Below, piece by piece: positions 11,481 through 22,727 of a stretch of 64,000 nt of DNA. This DNA comes from Aldrovandia affinis (lineage: Eukaryota; Chordata; Actinopteri; Notacanthiformes; Halosauridae), in contig JAINUG010000115.1 of assembly GCA_029706075.1 (NCBI GenBank), positions 62,001 through 126,000 on the forward strand, given 5' to 3'. The translations under genes and the position numbers were made by a program. The notes below the pieces were generated by a model. The model made no database searches, was not told where the DNA came from, and was given only the letters and a program-made list of their open reading frames with translations. How positions within the stretch are numbered: the first letter of the stretch is position 1; every line of letters begins with the position of its first letter.

Positions 11481-11990
11481 CAGGCCCGGTTCTACGAGGG
11501 TGCAAAAGGGAGCATTGCACCCTCAGATTAATATTTTGCACCCTCAGTTGAATATTGTAATAAAACTTTTGAAAAGCACTACAGATTTTCTGTGCATTAC
11601 TCGTATGCATGCAGGTCCTTGCAAGCTCATAATACACGCAGCCAGGCAGCATTCTTTGATCTTGCCTCACGCATTGTCACGTGGCATTTGTTTGGTGTTA
11701 CAGAGGATTTTGGCCTGGCCTACCGGCCTACCGTATTCAACTTTTTAGTGTGCGAGACCAGTTTGCAAATGGTTAGCTAGGCGTAGCTAACGTAGCTAGC
11801 TACAACATCATAATGGATATTCTCAAATGGTTGCAGCAGAAGCCGAGCAGCAGCAACACCACTGCCACCACAGCCAAAGACACAAACACAGACTGTGGCA
11901 GCCAGCACAGTGTGCACTGCAGCTAGCTACTAGTGCACCCCCACTCATTTCAGATGCACCCTTGGTGATTTTGTTCTGGAACCGGGCCTG
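11481..11990 (+). mobile_element. nonautonomous hAT-type transposon relic
   Basis: The ends are inverted: CAGGCCCGGTTCTACGAGGG at 11481 and its counterpart ending in GGAACCGGGCCTG at 11990. CAGGG/CAGGC-CGGTTC ends are characteristic of hAT elements in fish. Subterminal GTGCACCCT-type repeats occur inside both ends. The flanking 8 bp do not match, so the target duplication has decayed or the true ends differ slightly. The interior retains the first part of a transposase-like frame at 11813 and then jumps to the right end, implying internal deletion. Confidence 0.65.
11813..11926 (+). pseudogene. N-terminal remnant of a hAT-type transposase
   Basis: A 37-codon frame beginning MDILKWLQQK and continuing with a Ser/Thr-rich linker starts about 330 bp into the hAT element and stops at TAG. 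Short starts of the form MDxxKW are common for hAT transposases, whose N-terminus precedes a BED zinc finger. The BED finger and catalytic core are absent. Assignment rests on position inside the element and this short N-terminus. Confidence 0.4.
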
Positions 11991-14400
11991 TGCAGACTTC
12001 CACACATCTTTGTGTTCTGTTTCTTTTCACCCATCCGACTGGTACAAGGACAAGGATACACGGTTGTACTTTGAAGAGTTTACGTTCACAGATTAGTTTT
12101 TTTCCCCCGTGGCATTAAAAAGGCAACAGTGTTCAATTTTAAGTCTTTTTTAAGCCTGTAATTCAGTGCGGACAGATGTGTCATGAACATGTTTACAAAG
12201 TTTGTCCGTTTCAAACGCATCTCACAGCTCAAAACTTTTCCTAAAATGTTACTGCTAGCACATTTTTTGATGCGACTGACCTGCGCTGTGACAGACAATT
12301 CTGTCAGATGTGACTGATACGGTATGCATGACCTTTGCTATAACAAGTGCCACAGGTTTGAATTTAGATGGCAGCCTTCCCATCTAATTCATTTACTGCA
12401 GAGTGGGCAGTCTGGGCAGCAGTACAAGATAAGTGTTAATCTTGGTCAGCAGCAATGTGGTGCACTTCCTCGTTCCGGAACCAAATGTCCAGGGCTGGAC
12501 GATAATGGGGAAAATAGCCAGTGCAGAGGGAAATGGTGAGACCTTTATCACCGAGATACCATTACAGTATGCAAGTGACCAAAGACTCTGAGAGAGAGGG
12601 AGAGAGGAGACTTCAGAGTCACCCTTACGCTTGCCAATAAATGCACAAAAACAGAGAAGTCGCCATAGAGACCAGTGTCCATTTAAATACCCTGTGTTTT
12701 ATGCAAAGAGGAAAAACATATCCACCTTCAGGCAGCCATCTTCTACATCCCCAGTATTAATCCATATCAATTGTCAGTCAGAAGAGGTATACTGCTGTTT
12801 TAATATCAGGCCTATATTAATAAAAATAAACTAATTCAACTAACCTTAATAATGAATTGTATAATATACAGCCATACAAATGTGAAAACAATTATAAAAT
12901 GCAATAACTGGAAATCACAGCCAATTGAAATGTTGTGCAAAAATTATGGAGAGGGAGTGGTGTGTTCCTCCAATTGCAAGAACTCAACAGGTCACTGAAG
13001 CTTTGATACCTTGGCAACCGAAAGCAGCATCACAGCAGCAACAAAGCAAGATATTTCTTATCATAATATGCTGTGCAACAACAAACATTCATTTCATACA
13101 ATATATGAACATGGACTTTAAACAAGAATGTGTTTTTATTAACACACATCCCTCTATTTTGTTTTTTCAAGAGCTAACCCCTGGGGGAAATATCTAAACA
13201 TCTTAAACAATCTTTCCATTTATTTAGTCATCAATTTAAAACAAACAGTGTCAAATTAATCTTTATATTGTGTATGGGTGGACTATGCTAATAGGTACAG
13301 ATAAACGTAATCCATCCACATAAATATCAGCAGTGCCGATTGATTGTTTTGGACAGTACCTTGAGTGGGTACCCACACGGTCCTTGTGTTGATGAACTTG
13401 TTAGCTACAACTCTTGTTACACAATTCTATTTCACTGGGAAACCTTCTTGTTACACATGTGTACTTACATTGTTACACATGTGTAACTACTTAAACCACA
13501 AACAGGTTTTAAGATTGTAAGTACTATGTAAAATTGTGTAAGTACCTGTACATACCTATGTATTGAGACTCAAATGTTATCTTTTTAACCTACTGTTCAA
13601 CACCTGTCCCCTATAATCCAAATCTATACTCCTCTTTAGTTGTGTTTTTCTTGAACTACACCCTGAAGACTACTACAGTCACCAGGCTGATTGTGAAGTG
13701 CTATGTGACAACCTGACTGTAAATGGCACAATGCAAAAACAAAGATTGATCGATTGATCAGGTGCAGCAGCAGCTGGCAGGAGCTGATCAATTAATTAAT
13801 CTAGCATGATGAGACAGCAACCACCCATGCAGATTCAAACCTTCCCTCCCTGGGCAACTCTACTGTCAATTGTGTGCCTGATGATCCACACAGTCCACAC
13901 TGGCATGGGAAAGATTTGATACCAAACCATGGGGCTCAATACACACTGAAAAACAGTGCTTTAGTAGGATGAGCCATCCAAAATAAAGCTTCTCTATTCA
14001 CTGTTCTACAACTAATTTTGGGTACACTACTATGAACTTTTAACATTAATAACACAATAATGTTTGTACAATTTGGACTTGGACATATTAAAGCTACTGA
14101 AGGTTGTTTAATAATAATATACGCCATTTAGCAGATGTTGTGGATGAAGGTCTGTAGAAGACTAACTCATAACCCTGGATAAGACAACAGGCAGCCATTG
14201 GGGCCAAAGATTGGCTACCCTGTGACTCCATCTCTAACCTTAAATGGTTTGATCATTGTTACGGATAGAAATCAACCTGCGTTGTAATAACCAGGCGTAC
14301 AATATCGGACATAACACTAAGCCACTTAATCAATAACCACATCCCGTAAGGAGTACCAGTGAAACAGTGGTATAGAAAAGTTAAATATATATTTATTAAT
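11991..14400. other. unannotated AT-rich stretch with small palindromes
   Basis: No gene is supported. Near 13470-13490 TTACACATGTGTAAC-type palindromes occur twice in tandem, probably a MITE scrap. At 13741-13800 several TGATCA/GATCGATC cores cluster. Near 14113 CGCCATTTAGCAGATG looks like a reverse-strand scrap of the teleost SINE/LINE tail (TCTGCTAAATG). The rest is featureless. Confidence 0.35.
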
Positions 14401-14404
14401 ATGT

Positions 14405-14977
14405 TGTGGTGTCCCCAGGGGTTGGGCGACACCCACGGACCTTGCAGAGGGCATAGGCAAGTTTAAGAACACGGAGGAGGCAGTATTCACAAACAAAATG
14501 ATAATTTATTAAACTAATACTTATAAACACAAAACAATGGGTGGAGTCTTCAGGGGAATACAAACACATAAAGTCCACAAATCCTTATCTCGTCGTCAAT
14601 GTCCAAAATCCAATCCAAAATCCAGGTCAGTTCCTCAGGCAGTCCACAAGTTGGTACACAAAGGGGGGTCCTCAATCAATCTGGTCAAAACACAAAAACA
14701 ATCCAAATCACACACTCAAACTGTCTTTCTCAATCCCGGCTGGTCAAACGACGTCACGGTTCTTTCTCCTTTCCACATACATTCCTACTCCTCTCAATGT
14801 GTGATGCGAATCAGCCCTTTAAATAGGCCTCGAAATGGCTTTCAGCTGGTCGTTAGTCCTCATTGCTTGACTCGGCTCAGGTGTAACTGTGGCCTGCTGG
14901 GAAATGTAGTGTTTCCTGGCTCCCATGTGTTGTAGGCCAGGCAGCCATTTCCTTGTGCAGCCCCTTGGGCTGCCACA
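14405..14977 (-). mobile_element. solo LTR of an LTR retrotransposon
   Basis: The block begins TGTGG and ends CCACA, and both sides carry ATGT (14401-14404 and 14978-14981), a 4-bp target duplication of the kind made by Gypsy-type integrases. Read on the minus strand it shows a TATA-like CTATTTAAAG near 14827-14817 and an AATAAA polyadenylation signal at 14510-14505, in the expected order U3-R-U5. No internal gag-pol region adjoins it, so it is a solo LTR left by recombination between two LTRs. Length is 573 bp. The plus-strand open frames inside it are not genes. Confidence 0.75.
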
Positions 14978-15039
14978 ATGTATACATTTAATGATTGTTC
15001 TCTCTATTTATAACATGAAAGTCCTTTAAAAGACAAAAA
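14978..15039. other. short spacer after the solo LTR
   Basis: The right-hand ATGT target copy is followed by AT-rich DNA. Nothing else is recognised. Confidence 0.5.
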
Positions 15040-16200
15040 CAGGTTGCAAGGTCTCACCGGGCAGCTAGCGGTTCCAGACCCTCAAAGATGATAGGGGAGG
15101 TCTTCTCCTCGGAGTTCCCAAAATTGTATTATGAATAGCAATATTTATTCATGAGCAACTAGGCGGTAAATCAGAGTAACGCAATCACCAAGCTGTAATT
15201 AACAATGTCGATGGCATTCAGGTGGCAACCATTGTCCTCCATCTTTTTAAAAGTCTCCTCAGTGATGTAGCCAAGCGATGTCCAGCCGCATCTTCTGACG
15301 TCACGTTGCTTGGAGGGTTCCCCTGGAAACCATGTGCGTCCTCAAGCAGGTCCCAGCAGGGCAGTGACGTCATCTCCACCTAAAGGGGATAAATCAAGGA
15401 AACACAGCAGCATGCAAATCCAAAAGGAAACACGAAGTAGTGCTAATACAAAGTAAAGGTAACCATCATCAAAAGAAGAAATGTAATCAAAGGCAATAAT
15501 GTAGAATCGGCCTCCTTGCCCCATAAAACCAAGCTCTCTGAAGTCTGGGCCAAAAAGTAATTTATCCCACTTGCTGCCCCGGGGGGGGAAAAGTTCTATC
15601 ATTCCAAGCTCAGTAGGATTTGAGTGGGAAAAAAGGGAGACGGACAGAAAAAAGGCAGCATCTGGCAAATAAAAATGAGGAGGGCGGGAAAAAGGCCGTA
15701 AAGAATCAGCTGGCATGTGGAGGCGGCGGCGAAAACCATTCGTTGCACATAGCCATGGAGATAACCTGCGGTGTAATTATCTGCCGCGGCCTGCCTGGCC
15801 TGCTCCGCCTGCCCCTGTCGGCATTGTTTGCCGAAGATTACGGCTAAACGGCTTAATCGTGTCAGGACTGATGGGGTAAGTCATTTGAACCAAAGCTCTA
15901 CCGGCCCTGGCTCTGCTGTCGGTGGCAGTGGCCCGCTGCCCGCCTCGCTAAGAGACCCCCCTGGCACGCGTCGCGACAGGTCCAGGGGCCCGGCCCCTTC
16001 CCGGCCCCCGTGGTGCGACGGAGCCTTGAGCTGCCTGTAGATCTCAAATTACCAGCGAGTCGGTTACTGAAACTCACTCTACGCCAGGTGTATCGCTGTC
16101 AAAGACTGCGCTTGCAATCAACAGCGTTCCTAATTCACCGTTTGCTCCACTCCGTGCTTCTGAGTGAGGGAACAAGATACTAGGAATCAGAAGACTGTGT
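15040..16200. promoter_or_regulatory. candidate CNE cluster with paired CRE sites
   Basis: Repeat-free, partly CpG-rich DNA with homeodomain-like cores (CTGTAATTAAC near 15193, GTGTAATTATC near 15770). Two perfect CRE palindromes TGACGTCA lie at 15296 and 15365. The segment 15830-16030 is CpG-dense. The minus-strand open frame across 15342-15716 has no family resemblance and is within chance expectation. Regulatory role is inferred. Confidence 0.4.
15296..15372. promoter_or_regulatory. two consensus CRE palindromes 69 bp apart
   Basis: TGACGTCA occurs at 15296-15303 and again at 15365-15372. The full 8-bp palindrome with intact CpG is expected about once per 65 kb by chance and less often in CpG-depleted DNA, so a pair this close is notable. 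CREB/ATF binding is inference. Confidence 0.6.
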
Positions 16201-17693
16201 TTTTTAAAGAGAAATGAGAAAGAGTGCGGTCTGGAGTGCAGGTAGCATTTGGATGCTTGTTTCAGCTAGCACTACTGGCAACCATGTGTACTTTGTGCAT
16301 GTGTAATATAAGAGTCATGCACTGGAATTGCTTTATTCATCATTGTCGTTAAAAAATGTACTGTAGAAAATGCATACAGGTCCTTTTTTCTTGTACCTCA
16401 GTCTTATCTGCATTATGAGACATGGCCACCATAATATATATCAAAATCAATCTGTGACATTTTGTAAAGACATTCCTCTGAGATTTCCCCCACAATACCC
16501 CAGTCTCCTCAGTGATGCAACATATGTACAAATTCCAAAGTCAGCTAACTCGGTTTGACAGCTGAGTCCAAATATTTGCTCTTTGCTCCAATTAAGCTCC
16601 TCAGTCTTGACTGTATTTCACTGCCAAGGGAATTATCTGATTTCCTTAGCCTTAAAAAGTTCCATTATCCCCTTTAAAACATGGCGGCCGAATCACAGGA
16701 GAGCTATGGTGGAAGCCTTCCAGAAGTGTCTTGCCCATGTCCCTGTGTGTAAAAGATATAACACTTTATTCATCGTTAAAAGCTTTTTTAAGGTCTGTAA
16801 AAACATTCAAAGCTTTCTTCTTGGCAATTAAACATTGTAAAATAAATACCTAAATGGTGAGGAATCTGTGTACTCTTATTTCCTGGAGACCAGACTTGCT
16901 ATTCAAATAAATCTACAGTCTACACAAAATAAAACATAAATTTCAGTCGAGCTCCTATGTTTGCAAAATATTTGCTTTGTATTACTGTGCAGGAAATTGG
17001 AATTGGCAAAAATGTACCAATAGCCTTGTATGTGAAGAAGCACAATTCGGATATCAAATTGAGAGGTATTGGGCATTTATCTCTAGTAAAGAGATAAAGT
17101 AGCACATGTTCATTTACAGAAAAAGTGTATGACACAGGCAGGACTGGAGTAAGTCTGAAATAAATAAAAAGATACAATGCAAGGTAGAAATCTTGGAGAG
17201 CTATGTCTGCAAGTTGTAGTCAGATTGTACTCCCTCAGAGAACTTGCACATGCCTTAACCAATCTTAATATATGAATATTTACATGCATATTCATGTGTA
17301 ATCAAGCAATAGCATGTTGGTTGTCATTCAGAAAGGCCTTAATCTAATCAACAGCAGTTATATTGCTACAAACTTCATATGGGGACTCAATCTAGTTATC
17401 CATATTATCTTAGCTAAGTTAGCTAGCCAATGCTACCTTCATGACGCTCATCATTAGGAAGACAGAGCTGTAAAACAGAGTCATATGTCAAACCTACTTC
17501 ATACATACGCACAAGGAAGCACTGTACAGAATGGTGCTTCATATTAAATATATAAAGGCATTACAAATAATTTATTTTAAATATTTTATTCATTTTATTT
17601 TATTATTATATTTATAGCTCAGCTGTGACAAAGTCAGAAAAAATCCTATTTATTAATTGAATCCTTACATTTTGAATTCTCGTGGACAGAAAA
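16201..17693. other. AT-rich stretch, no gene
   Basis: AT-rich DNA with TTTTATT-type runs at 17560-17620. No repeat family or credible open frame was seen. Confidence 0.4.
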
Positions 17694-18149
17694 TCAGAGA
17701 GTTAGAACTCTTGACTCACCACCTCTTCCTCTCTGGCTGTTGACAGTGGCAGCCTCACCTATAGGCGCACACAGCTGAAGTTCATTGGTAACCAGCCCAG
17801 GTGTTTCTGCTTTCATCTGGTCCTTCATAAAGCCAGCAGGTTGGCTGGAAGCTGTAATAATAAAATGGTCTTTGGCTAAAGTCAGTCTTTGTGTGCTGCT
17901 TATCCAATCACCACCTGGCATCCCAACCACCCCAACACCACATAACATGGACAAAGACTGAATTCTACGGTGAAATGTTGAGTTTCCCAGGCTCATTGAC
18001 CAGTTGTGACCTGTTCCCTCAAAACTACTGTTGATTAGATTGGAACTAGAGAGCTGCTGGTTCCATACAATAATTGGAGGATTGCATCCAAATCCCAGAG
18101 CCATTTTAGTCACATGCAGAGTGCAAGGTGGAAAAAGAGTACTTATCAT
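17694..18149 (-). other. 151-codon open frame, probably fortuitous
   Basis: The frame has a varied amino-acid composition rather than a repeat-driven one. Near its end a consensus splice donor GGTGGTGAGTC lies on the same strand, but no convincing upstream acceptor with pyrimidine tract and AG was found. No domain is recognised. A frame of this length is expected several times by chance in 64 kb, so I rate it weak; it could be an unrecognised exon. Confidence 0.15.
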
Positions 18150-18159
18150 TAGTTATTAA

Positions 18160-18890
18160 CTACCAATTAAACAAAATCACCAAACCCTATGGCTGTGTTC
18201 GCGGAAACGTTGCGTATCCTGTCGTTCGCGGTAATGGAACCTCTGAAAGGGAAAATGGTAATTTGAAGCGTGCCCAGCGTGCGACAGCGATGCGAGGCGC
18301 AGCCAGATAGATTGTTTGCTATCCCGCATGCAGCGTTTCGCCAAGGTCGTCCGTCGGCACGGAAAAAAGACGGGGGGTGGGGTGGGGTGGTGGAGCGGGT
18401 GAAAAAAATCCCCGTAAAACTTGACAAAATACCAAGGGCCCCCGTGGGGGCCGGAGTGTCACAAATCAAGTCTCAATCAGCCCAGGCCGCCGCGGCACCA
18501 CCGTGTGTGGCTCTCTCCCAGCTGCCGTCCCCTCCCCGCGCTGTCTCTCTGACTGTGGCCCTGACAGGGAGAGTGGTTGCCTGGCAGAGTCTGGGCGGAG
18601 GGGTGGCCGGGAAAGCCAGCTGCAGCATATTCGGAGCAGTCTGGCTCGTTCCAGGAGGATACTGAGGGATTATGGCAGCGGTAAGGTGTGGGGGTGGGGG
18701 GGGGGACAGGGGTGGGGGCAGAGGAGGGGAGTGTATGATAATGGCTCCTCATTTACATAATGGAACACAATGTTTTTGTTTTTGTCCTGGTGGCAGGGAG
18801 CACCATCAAACAGATGCACATAAAAGAGAATCAAATAAAATTGGATAATCGCTGGGAAAATAAATAAATAACAAATATAAAAGCACAAAC
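18160..18890. promoter_or_regulatory. CpG-rich block with two G-quadruplex tracts
   Basis: CpG-rich from 18195 to 18360 and GC-rich to 18730. The plus strand carries G runs at 18371-18400 (GGGGGGTGGGGTGGGGTGG) and 18689-18730 (G5, G10, G4, G5, G4 with short loops), both textbook G4 patterns. Open frames on both strands here are composition artefacts. A regulatory or CpG-island role is inference. Confidence 0.4.
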
Positions 18891-18895
18891 TCATT

Positions 18896-19340
18896 TTGAT
18901 ACGATCCCCGCACGCCAATTCAGTCGGCAATGGCGCTCGAAATATCGATCAGCGCAATCGTGAATTCACTTTGAAAACTGCTATGAAAATTGCTAATGAA
19001 CGATGCACGTGTCAACACTGTCGTTTAGACTGTGAGCGGACAATTAAAGTCGCTTATGAAACGCAACGCCCGTGCACTGCTCATATAAAACAAAGTCTTT
19101 TTGTTATGGGACAAAAGCAAGATGTAGACGTTAGAGGATCTTTGCTTTTAATGCGTGATTGCCTCACTCGAAACAACTGTTAAATTGTGAGTTACAAGCA
19201 GTGGATAAGCGTTGCTTTTAAGCATAATTCCAGAGGGGTTTTACTCTGGCAAAATTACATTTTGAGACAAAAACAAAATCTTGAGGCGAGCACATCTTCG
19301 TGCTTATGCGCAACTCTTAAAACAATTAGAAAATTGTCCT
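18896..19340 (+). other. CpG-undepleted open block of unknown origin
   Basis: A 95-codon frame (18896-19183) is followed in shifted frames by further stop-poor sequence up to about 19340. It contains a cysteine-rich stretch CTCQHCRLDC and later, in another frame, an amphipathic helix-like RRAHLRAYAQLLKQLENCP. From 18901 to 19080 I count 17 CpG in 180 bp at moderate GC, above random expectation and unlike the AT-rich neighbours. It may be a decayed foreign insertion or a CpG-rich regulatory element. No family is recognised. Confidence 0.25.
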
Positions 19341-19376
19341 CCTCCGAGGTGTGGCATCTCCCATACCCATCCCCCG

Positions 19377-19413
19377 ACACACACACACACACACACACAT
19401 ACACACACACACA
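19377..19413. repeat. (CA)n microsatellite
   Basis: About 18 AC units with one AT interruption. It creates artificial Thr-His open frames on both strands. Confidence 0.95.
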
Positions 19414-19419
19414 GAGTTC

Positions 19420-20900
19420 CTCACCCCTCTCTGGGCGCTGATGGATTTCATTACTGTACTCCGTCTCCAGGCCGGAGACAGCTCGCCGTGCTATTGTACG
19501 AAGGCAGACCTCCAAATAATCCTTTTAATTAAAGGACCCGCACCCCGGCCCCCCGGCCCTCGCCTCCCTGCCCTTTCCTACAATCCGACGGCCTTTGTTC
19601 GCGTGGCAATCTCCGGCTCATTTCATGTCAAGCCACGTTCCTGCCATTTGAAAAGGGGGCGAGAGGCCTTTGTCTCCCCCTTTGTGCATCTGTAATCTCC
19701 GTGGCGACACAAAGTGACGGAGGAACGCGGGTAGGGGCGGGTGCTCCAGCCGGGGTTAAACGCAATCAACTTTTAAAAGACGGTTGATTCCTTTTGATTG
19801 CGACATTTCTACATAGATTATGGGGGGCGGCGAGGGGGTTGGGGGCGAGGGGCGGCCGTTTCCCTCAGAAGCGTGGCCGTGTACATCGATTTCCACGCCA
19901 TTCAGGGGCTAATCCCGCTCAGGTTTGTTTGCCGCGGCGACGGCGATTAAACGGAAAAAAAGAGACGAAGAAGAAGTAGAAGAAAGAGGAATGCCCGGGT
20001 GTATTCTGTTATGGTTTGCCGTGATCCTTCAGCTTCACCTCTTACTCCTTCCCGCCTCTTAACATTCAGGGCTACAGGTCCTATTGATAGTGCTTTATTT
20101 CCCTTCAGAGCGGCCTGTTTGTTTTAACAGATTTCCTCCACACGCTGATTGATAAGAAACTCTTTAACCCCTGTTTCACTGACCTCAACCTATTCTGCCG
20201 CGCCATTCGTTCTGGAACTAAAGTGACTTTGGGCCCCCGGATTATCTGTCCCCAGATCTTTCCCTTATTAATCTCCTTCCGGATTCCTGCTTTATGTATG
20301 CACCCTTGGCGCAAGAGTGAGTGCCCCTTGCCCTGGGGAGACAAGGCATTTATTTAAACTTCTCTTGGTCGCGGCTCTTCCCCTTTCGCTTTAATCACTG
20401 GGCGACCGGTGTGTTAGAATCCACAATGAGCCGGGAGGGACGGCCTTTGAGGAGGGGGCAGTGCTGGAGGCCAGGAGAAGCCTGCGTTCCCCGGCCCAGG
20501 GGTGTCAGCGCTCTCCCGTGGGCTCATCAGGAATCTGGGATTCAGGAGGGGGTTTTCTCTTTTTTTCTCCTTTAGCTTTTTATTCCGCATCATCGCAGGT
20601 TCGGGCGATGGCTCGAATCAATGAGAGGCATAGTGTGGGAATAATAAAAACATAATGGCGAAAAAAATCCATTAATCAAAGTTAGGAACGGAGTTTCCGC
20701 AGCGAGATTGAACGAGCCCCCGCGAAGCCGCGGCAAGTTCGGGCGGCGCGGTTAATTACCGCGCTTTTGGCGTTAGAGGTCGAAACTGCAGGAATTTAAA
20801 TGGGAGGAGGAGCGGCGAGACGGGGGCGACGACCTTCGATATCATTCGCAAATCACGGCTCCGATGTTGTCTCGCATTGTGTTGAAATTGATTTTGGAGA
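19420..20900. promoter_or_regulatory. candidate CNE cluster, CpG-rich
   Basis: The longest repeat-free, CpG-rich block of the window, with dense CpG at 19530-19760, 19820-19950, 20390-20520 and 20690-20840, and TTTTAATTAAAGG and GGTTAATTACCG cores. Overlapping short frames occur on both strands, none family-like. It has the composition expected of a group of conserved enhancers or an orphan CpG island. Confidence 0.4.
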
Positions 20901-21636
20901 CAATAGGTTATTCACATCCAGTGTTGCAGGTCAATGTTGGCTCCCCACCATTCACAATAGGGCTGTTTGTTCCATGAAGCAGTTACCTGACAACATGGTC
21001 TAATACATTTGGCCTTTTAATGACCTCACCAAAACATAATCTTGTTACTCCACAGTTATAATATAACAAATGTTATATATACCTATGTAATTGTACCATG
21101 GCTTGGTCAAATTATCGATTCTGCTTGGTTGAGAGAGTGTTGATTATTTTCCAGTAAACCGCATGGAGAAAAATAATAGTGTACGGCTATTAAGTAGTTC
21201 TAGCGAAAGTAGTCTTATCAGGCAGTTTGGTGCTTTTTCATGAGCCTTAAAGTTTTCACAGTTTGTTCTCTAGCCTCCATCGCACATTTCTCAGAGCTAA
21301 TGCAGTTTAAGTTTTAAGTTTGCCTGCCTGCCATTTATTACAAACTAAAGTGTAGCCTAATCTTTTAAATAATTCAGTAGATGTTTTACTCAGCCCTTAT
21401 TGTCATTTACATTATCTCATGTGACATGAAGAAAGGGATCCCTACAACTAAGACACAATTAGGGAGAAGCTGTATGATTACTCGCCAACAAATTATTCTA
21501 TTAATTGGCAAGCTTGTTAATTAAGCAAAATAAATGCAAACAGCATGAGAACAATGGCTGGTTTAAATGTAAGATTTCAGCCTCCTCTATTCCCAGCTCA
21601 CCAGCCACCACTGAGATTTTTATATATATATATATA
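20901..21636. other. unannotated AT-rich stretch
   Basis: No gene or repeat was recognised except a short (TA)n run at 21621-21636 that leads directly into the next transposon end. Confidence 0.4.
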
Positions 21637-21909
21637 CAGATAGTGGTCAAAAAGGTGCAAACGCCAATATGATACAACTATGGTATCCTGCTACAGTATG
21701 TAGAGTTCTCTGATCTCTTGTGTGGACTATGATTGTTCCTACCATGTATTAATGCACATCTTGTAAGTCGCTCTGGATAAGAGCATCTGATAAATACTTA
21801 AAATGTAAAATTTTAAATGTTCTTGATGAAACTGCCTGCTCAACCCCTAGATTGAAATTTGCAGTCAATTGATTTATTAGTTGCTTGCCTGTTTAGCCTT
21901 GCACCTTGA
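21637..21909 (-). mobile_element. Tc1-type transposon end, interrupted by a SINE/LINE tail
   Basis: The left end CAGATAGTGGTCAAAAAGGTG after a TA matches the element at 63170 (CAGGCAGTGGCCAAAAAGG). The shared sequence continues through CTATGGTATCC to GAGTTCTCT, is broken by a roughly 105-bp insert, resumes at TTCTTGATGAAACTGCCTGC and runs to TTTAGCCTTGCACC. The transposase part is lost. The strand is given by analogy with the 63-kb copy. Confidence 0.65.
21711..21817 (+). mobile_element. nested SINE/LINE 3' tail
   Basis: The insert reads CTATGATTGTTCCTACCATG, then CTTGTAAGTCGCTCTGGATAA and an AAAATGTAAA tail. GTAAGTCGCTCTGGATAAGAGC is a very widespread teleost SINE/L2-type tail. A second copy lies at 62995-63113. 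Its position inside the transposon makes it the younger insertion. Confidence 0.7.
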
Positions 21910-22494
21910 TACTGCAACCTTTGCGTTACAAGGCCAGTTCCATAAGCATTAAGGGCCAGTTCCGCTAGATGTCATTACTGTCACACACAAGCAGCTTTTG
22001 GGAGTTTGTCAAGTTTGCATTAGAGTGAACTGCACCGAGCTCATAGAACGCAATGTACGTAAACTGCTAAGACATTGACAGTAAATAATTTGACTTGAAC
22101 AGCACGGTTGCACTCACATCACACAAACTAGCCAACTTTACCTTTACCTTCTAGATAGCTACGGGCAGTTAACCTACTTTCCATTTCATTGCACGTAATT
22201 GCAGTGTCTGGGTTTCCAGTTTTGGTATGGAACAAATTTATGATCGAAACCAAAAACATGCACTTCAGTTTACAGTGGAGAGAAATAAAGACAAACCAAT
22301 TTGATCATCGCTTTACCGCATCACCATTCATTTGCATAAATGTAAATCTGTTCAGCTCTCTTTCTCGCTGAGCATGCTGACTTCGCACTGCCAATGGTTG
22401 CTTCGCCCTACATTGCCTACCGCCGCCAGCCCCCATTGAAAACGAATGACTTCCGGTCGCTTTGTTCGCTTTCGTCTGGTGAACACTCGGGTTA
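21910..22494. other. unannotated stretch
   Basis: Mixed DNA without recognised repeats. A CpG-richer patch occupies about 22380-22480, just before a Tc1 fragment. Confidence 0.35.
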
Positions 22495-22727
22495 CACTGT
22501 ACTGCCGTATGTTTGGGGTCATTGTCTTGTTGGAAGGTCTGCCAAGGATCAGCTTCCTGGCAGAGACAACCAGGTTTTTTTTCACAATAAAAAGAAAAGA
22601 AGATTAGAATTGCATTAAAATAAAAGTATATAGTTTTCCCATATGTTTGAGCATAAAATATAGGTAATTATCAGCCTTTTTGGCTCATTTTCATCAAAGG
22701 TGCCAATACTTCTGGGCCTGACTGTAT
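22495..22727 (-). mobile_element. internally deleted Tc1-type transposon fragment
   Basis: The outer end, reverse strand, reads CAGTCAGGCCCAGAAGTATT and GGCACC, followed by TA, and matches the end of the element at 60495. Inside, the minus strand encodes CQEADPWQTFQQDNDPKHT, the Tc1 motif around the second catalytic Asp (QQDND). End and catalytic motif are only about 190 bp apart, so most of the transposase was deleted. The lower-coordinate side is truncated. Confidence 0.75.

Noticed and set aside
14537..14935. 132-codon plus-strand frame
   Set aside because: It lies wholly inside the solo LTR, antisense to its transcription direction.
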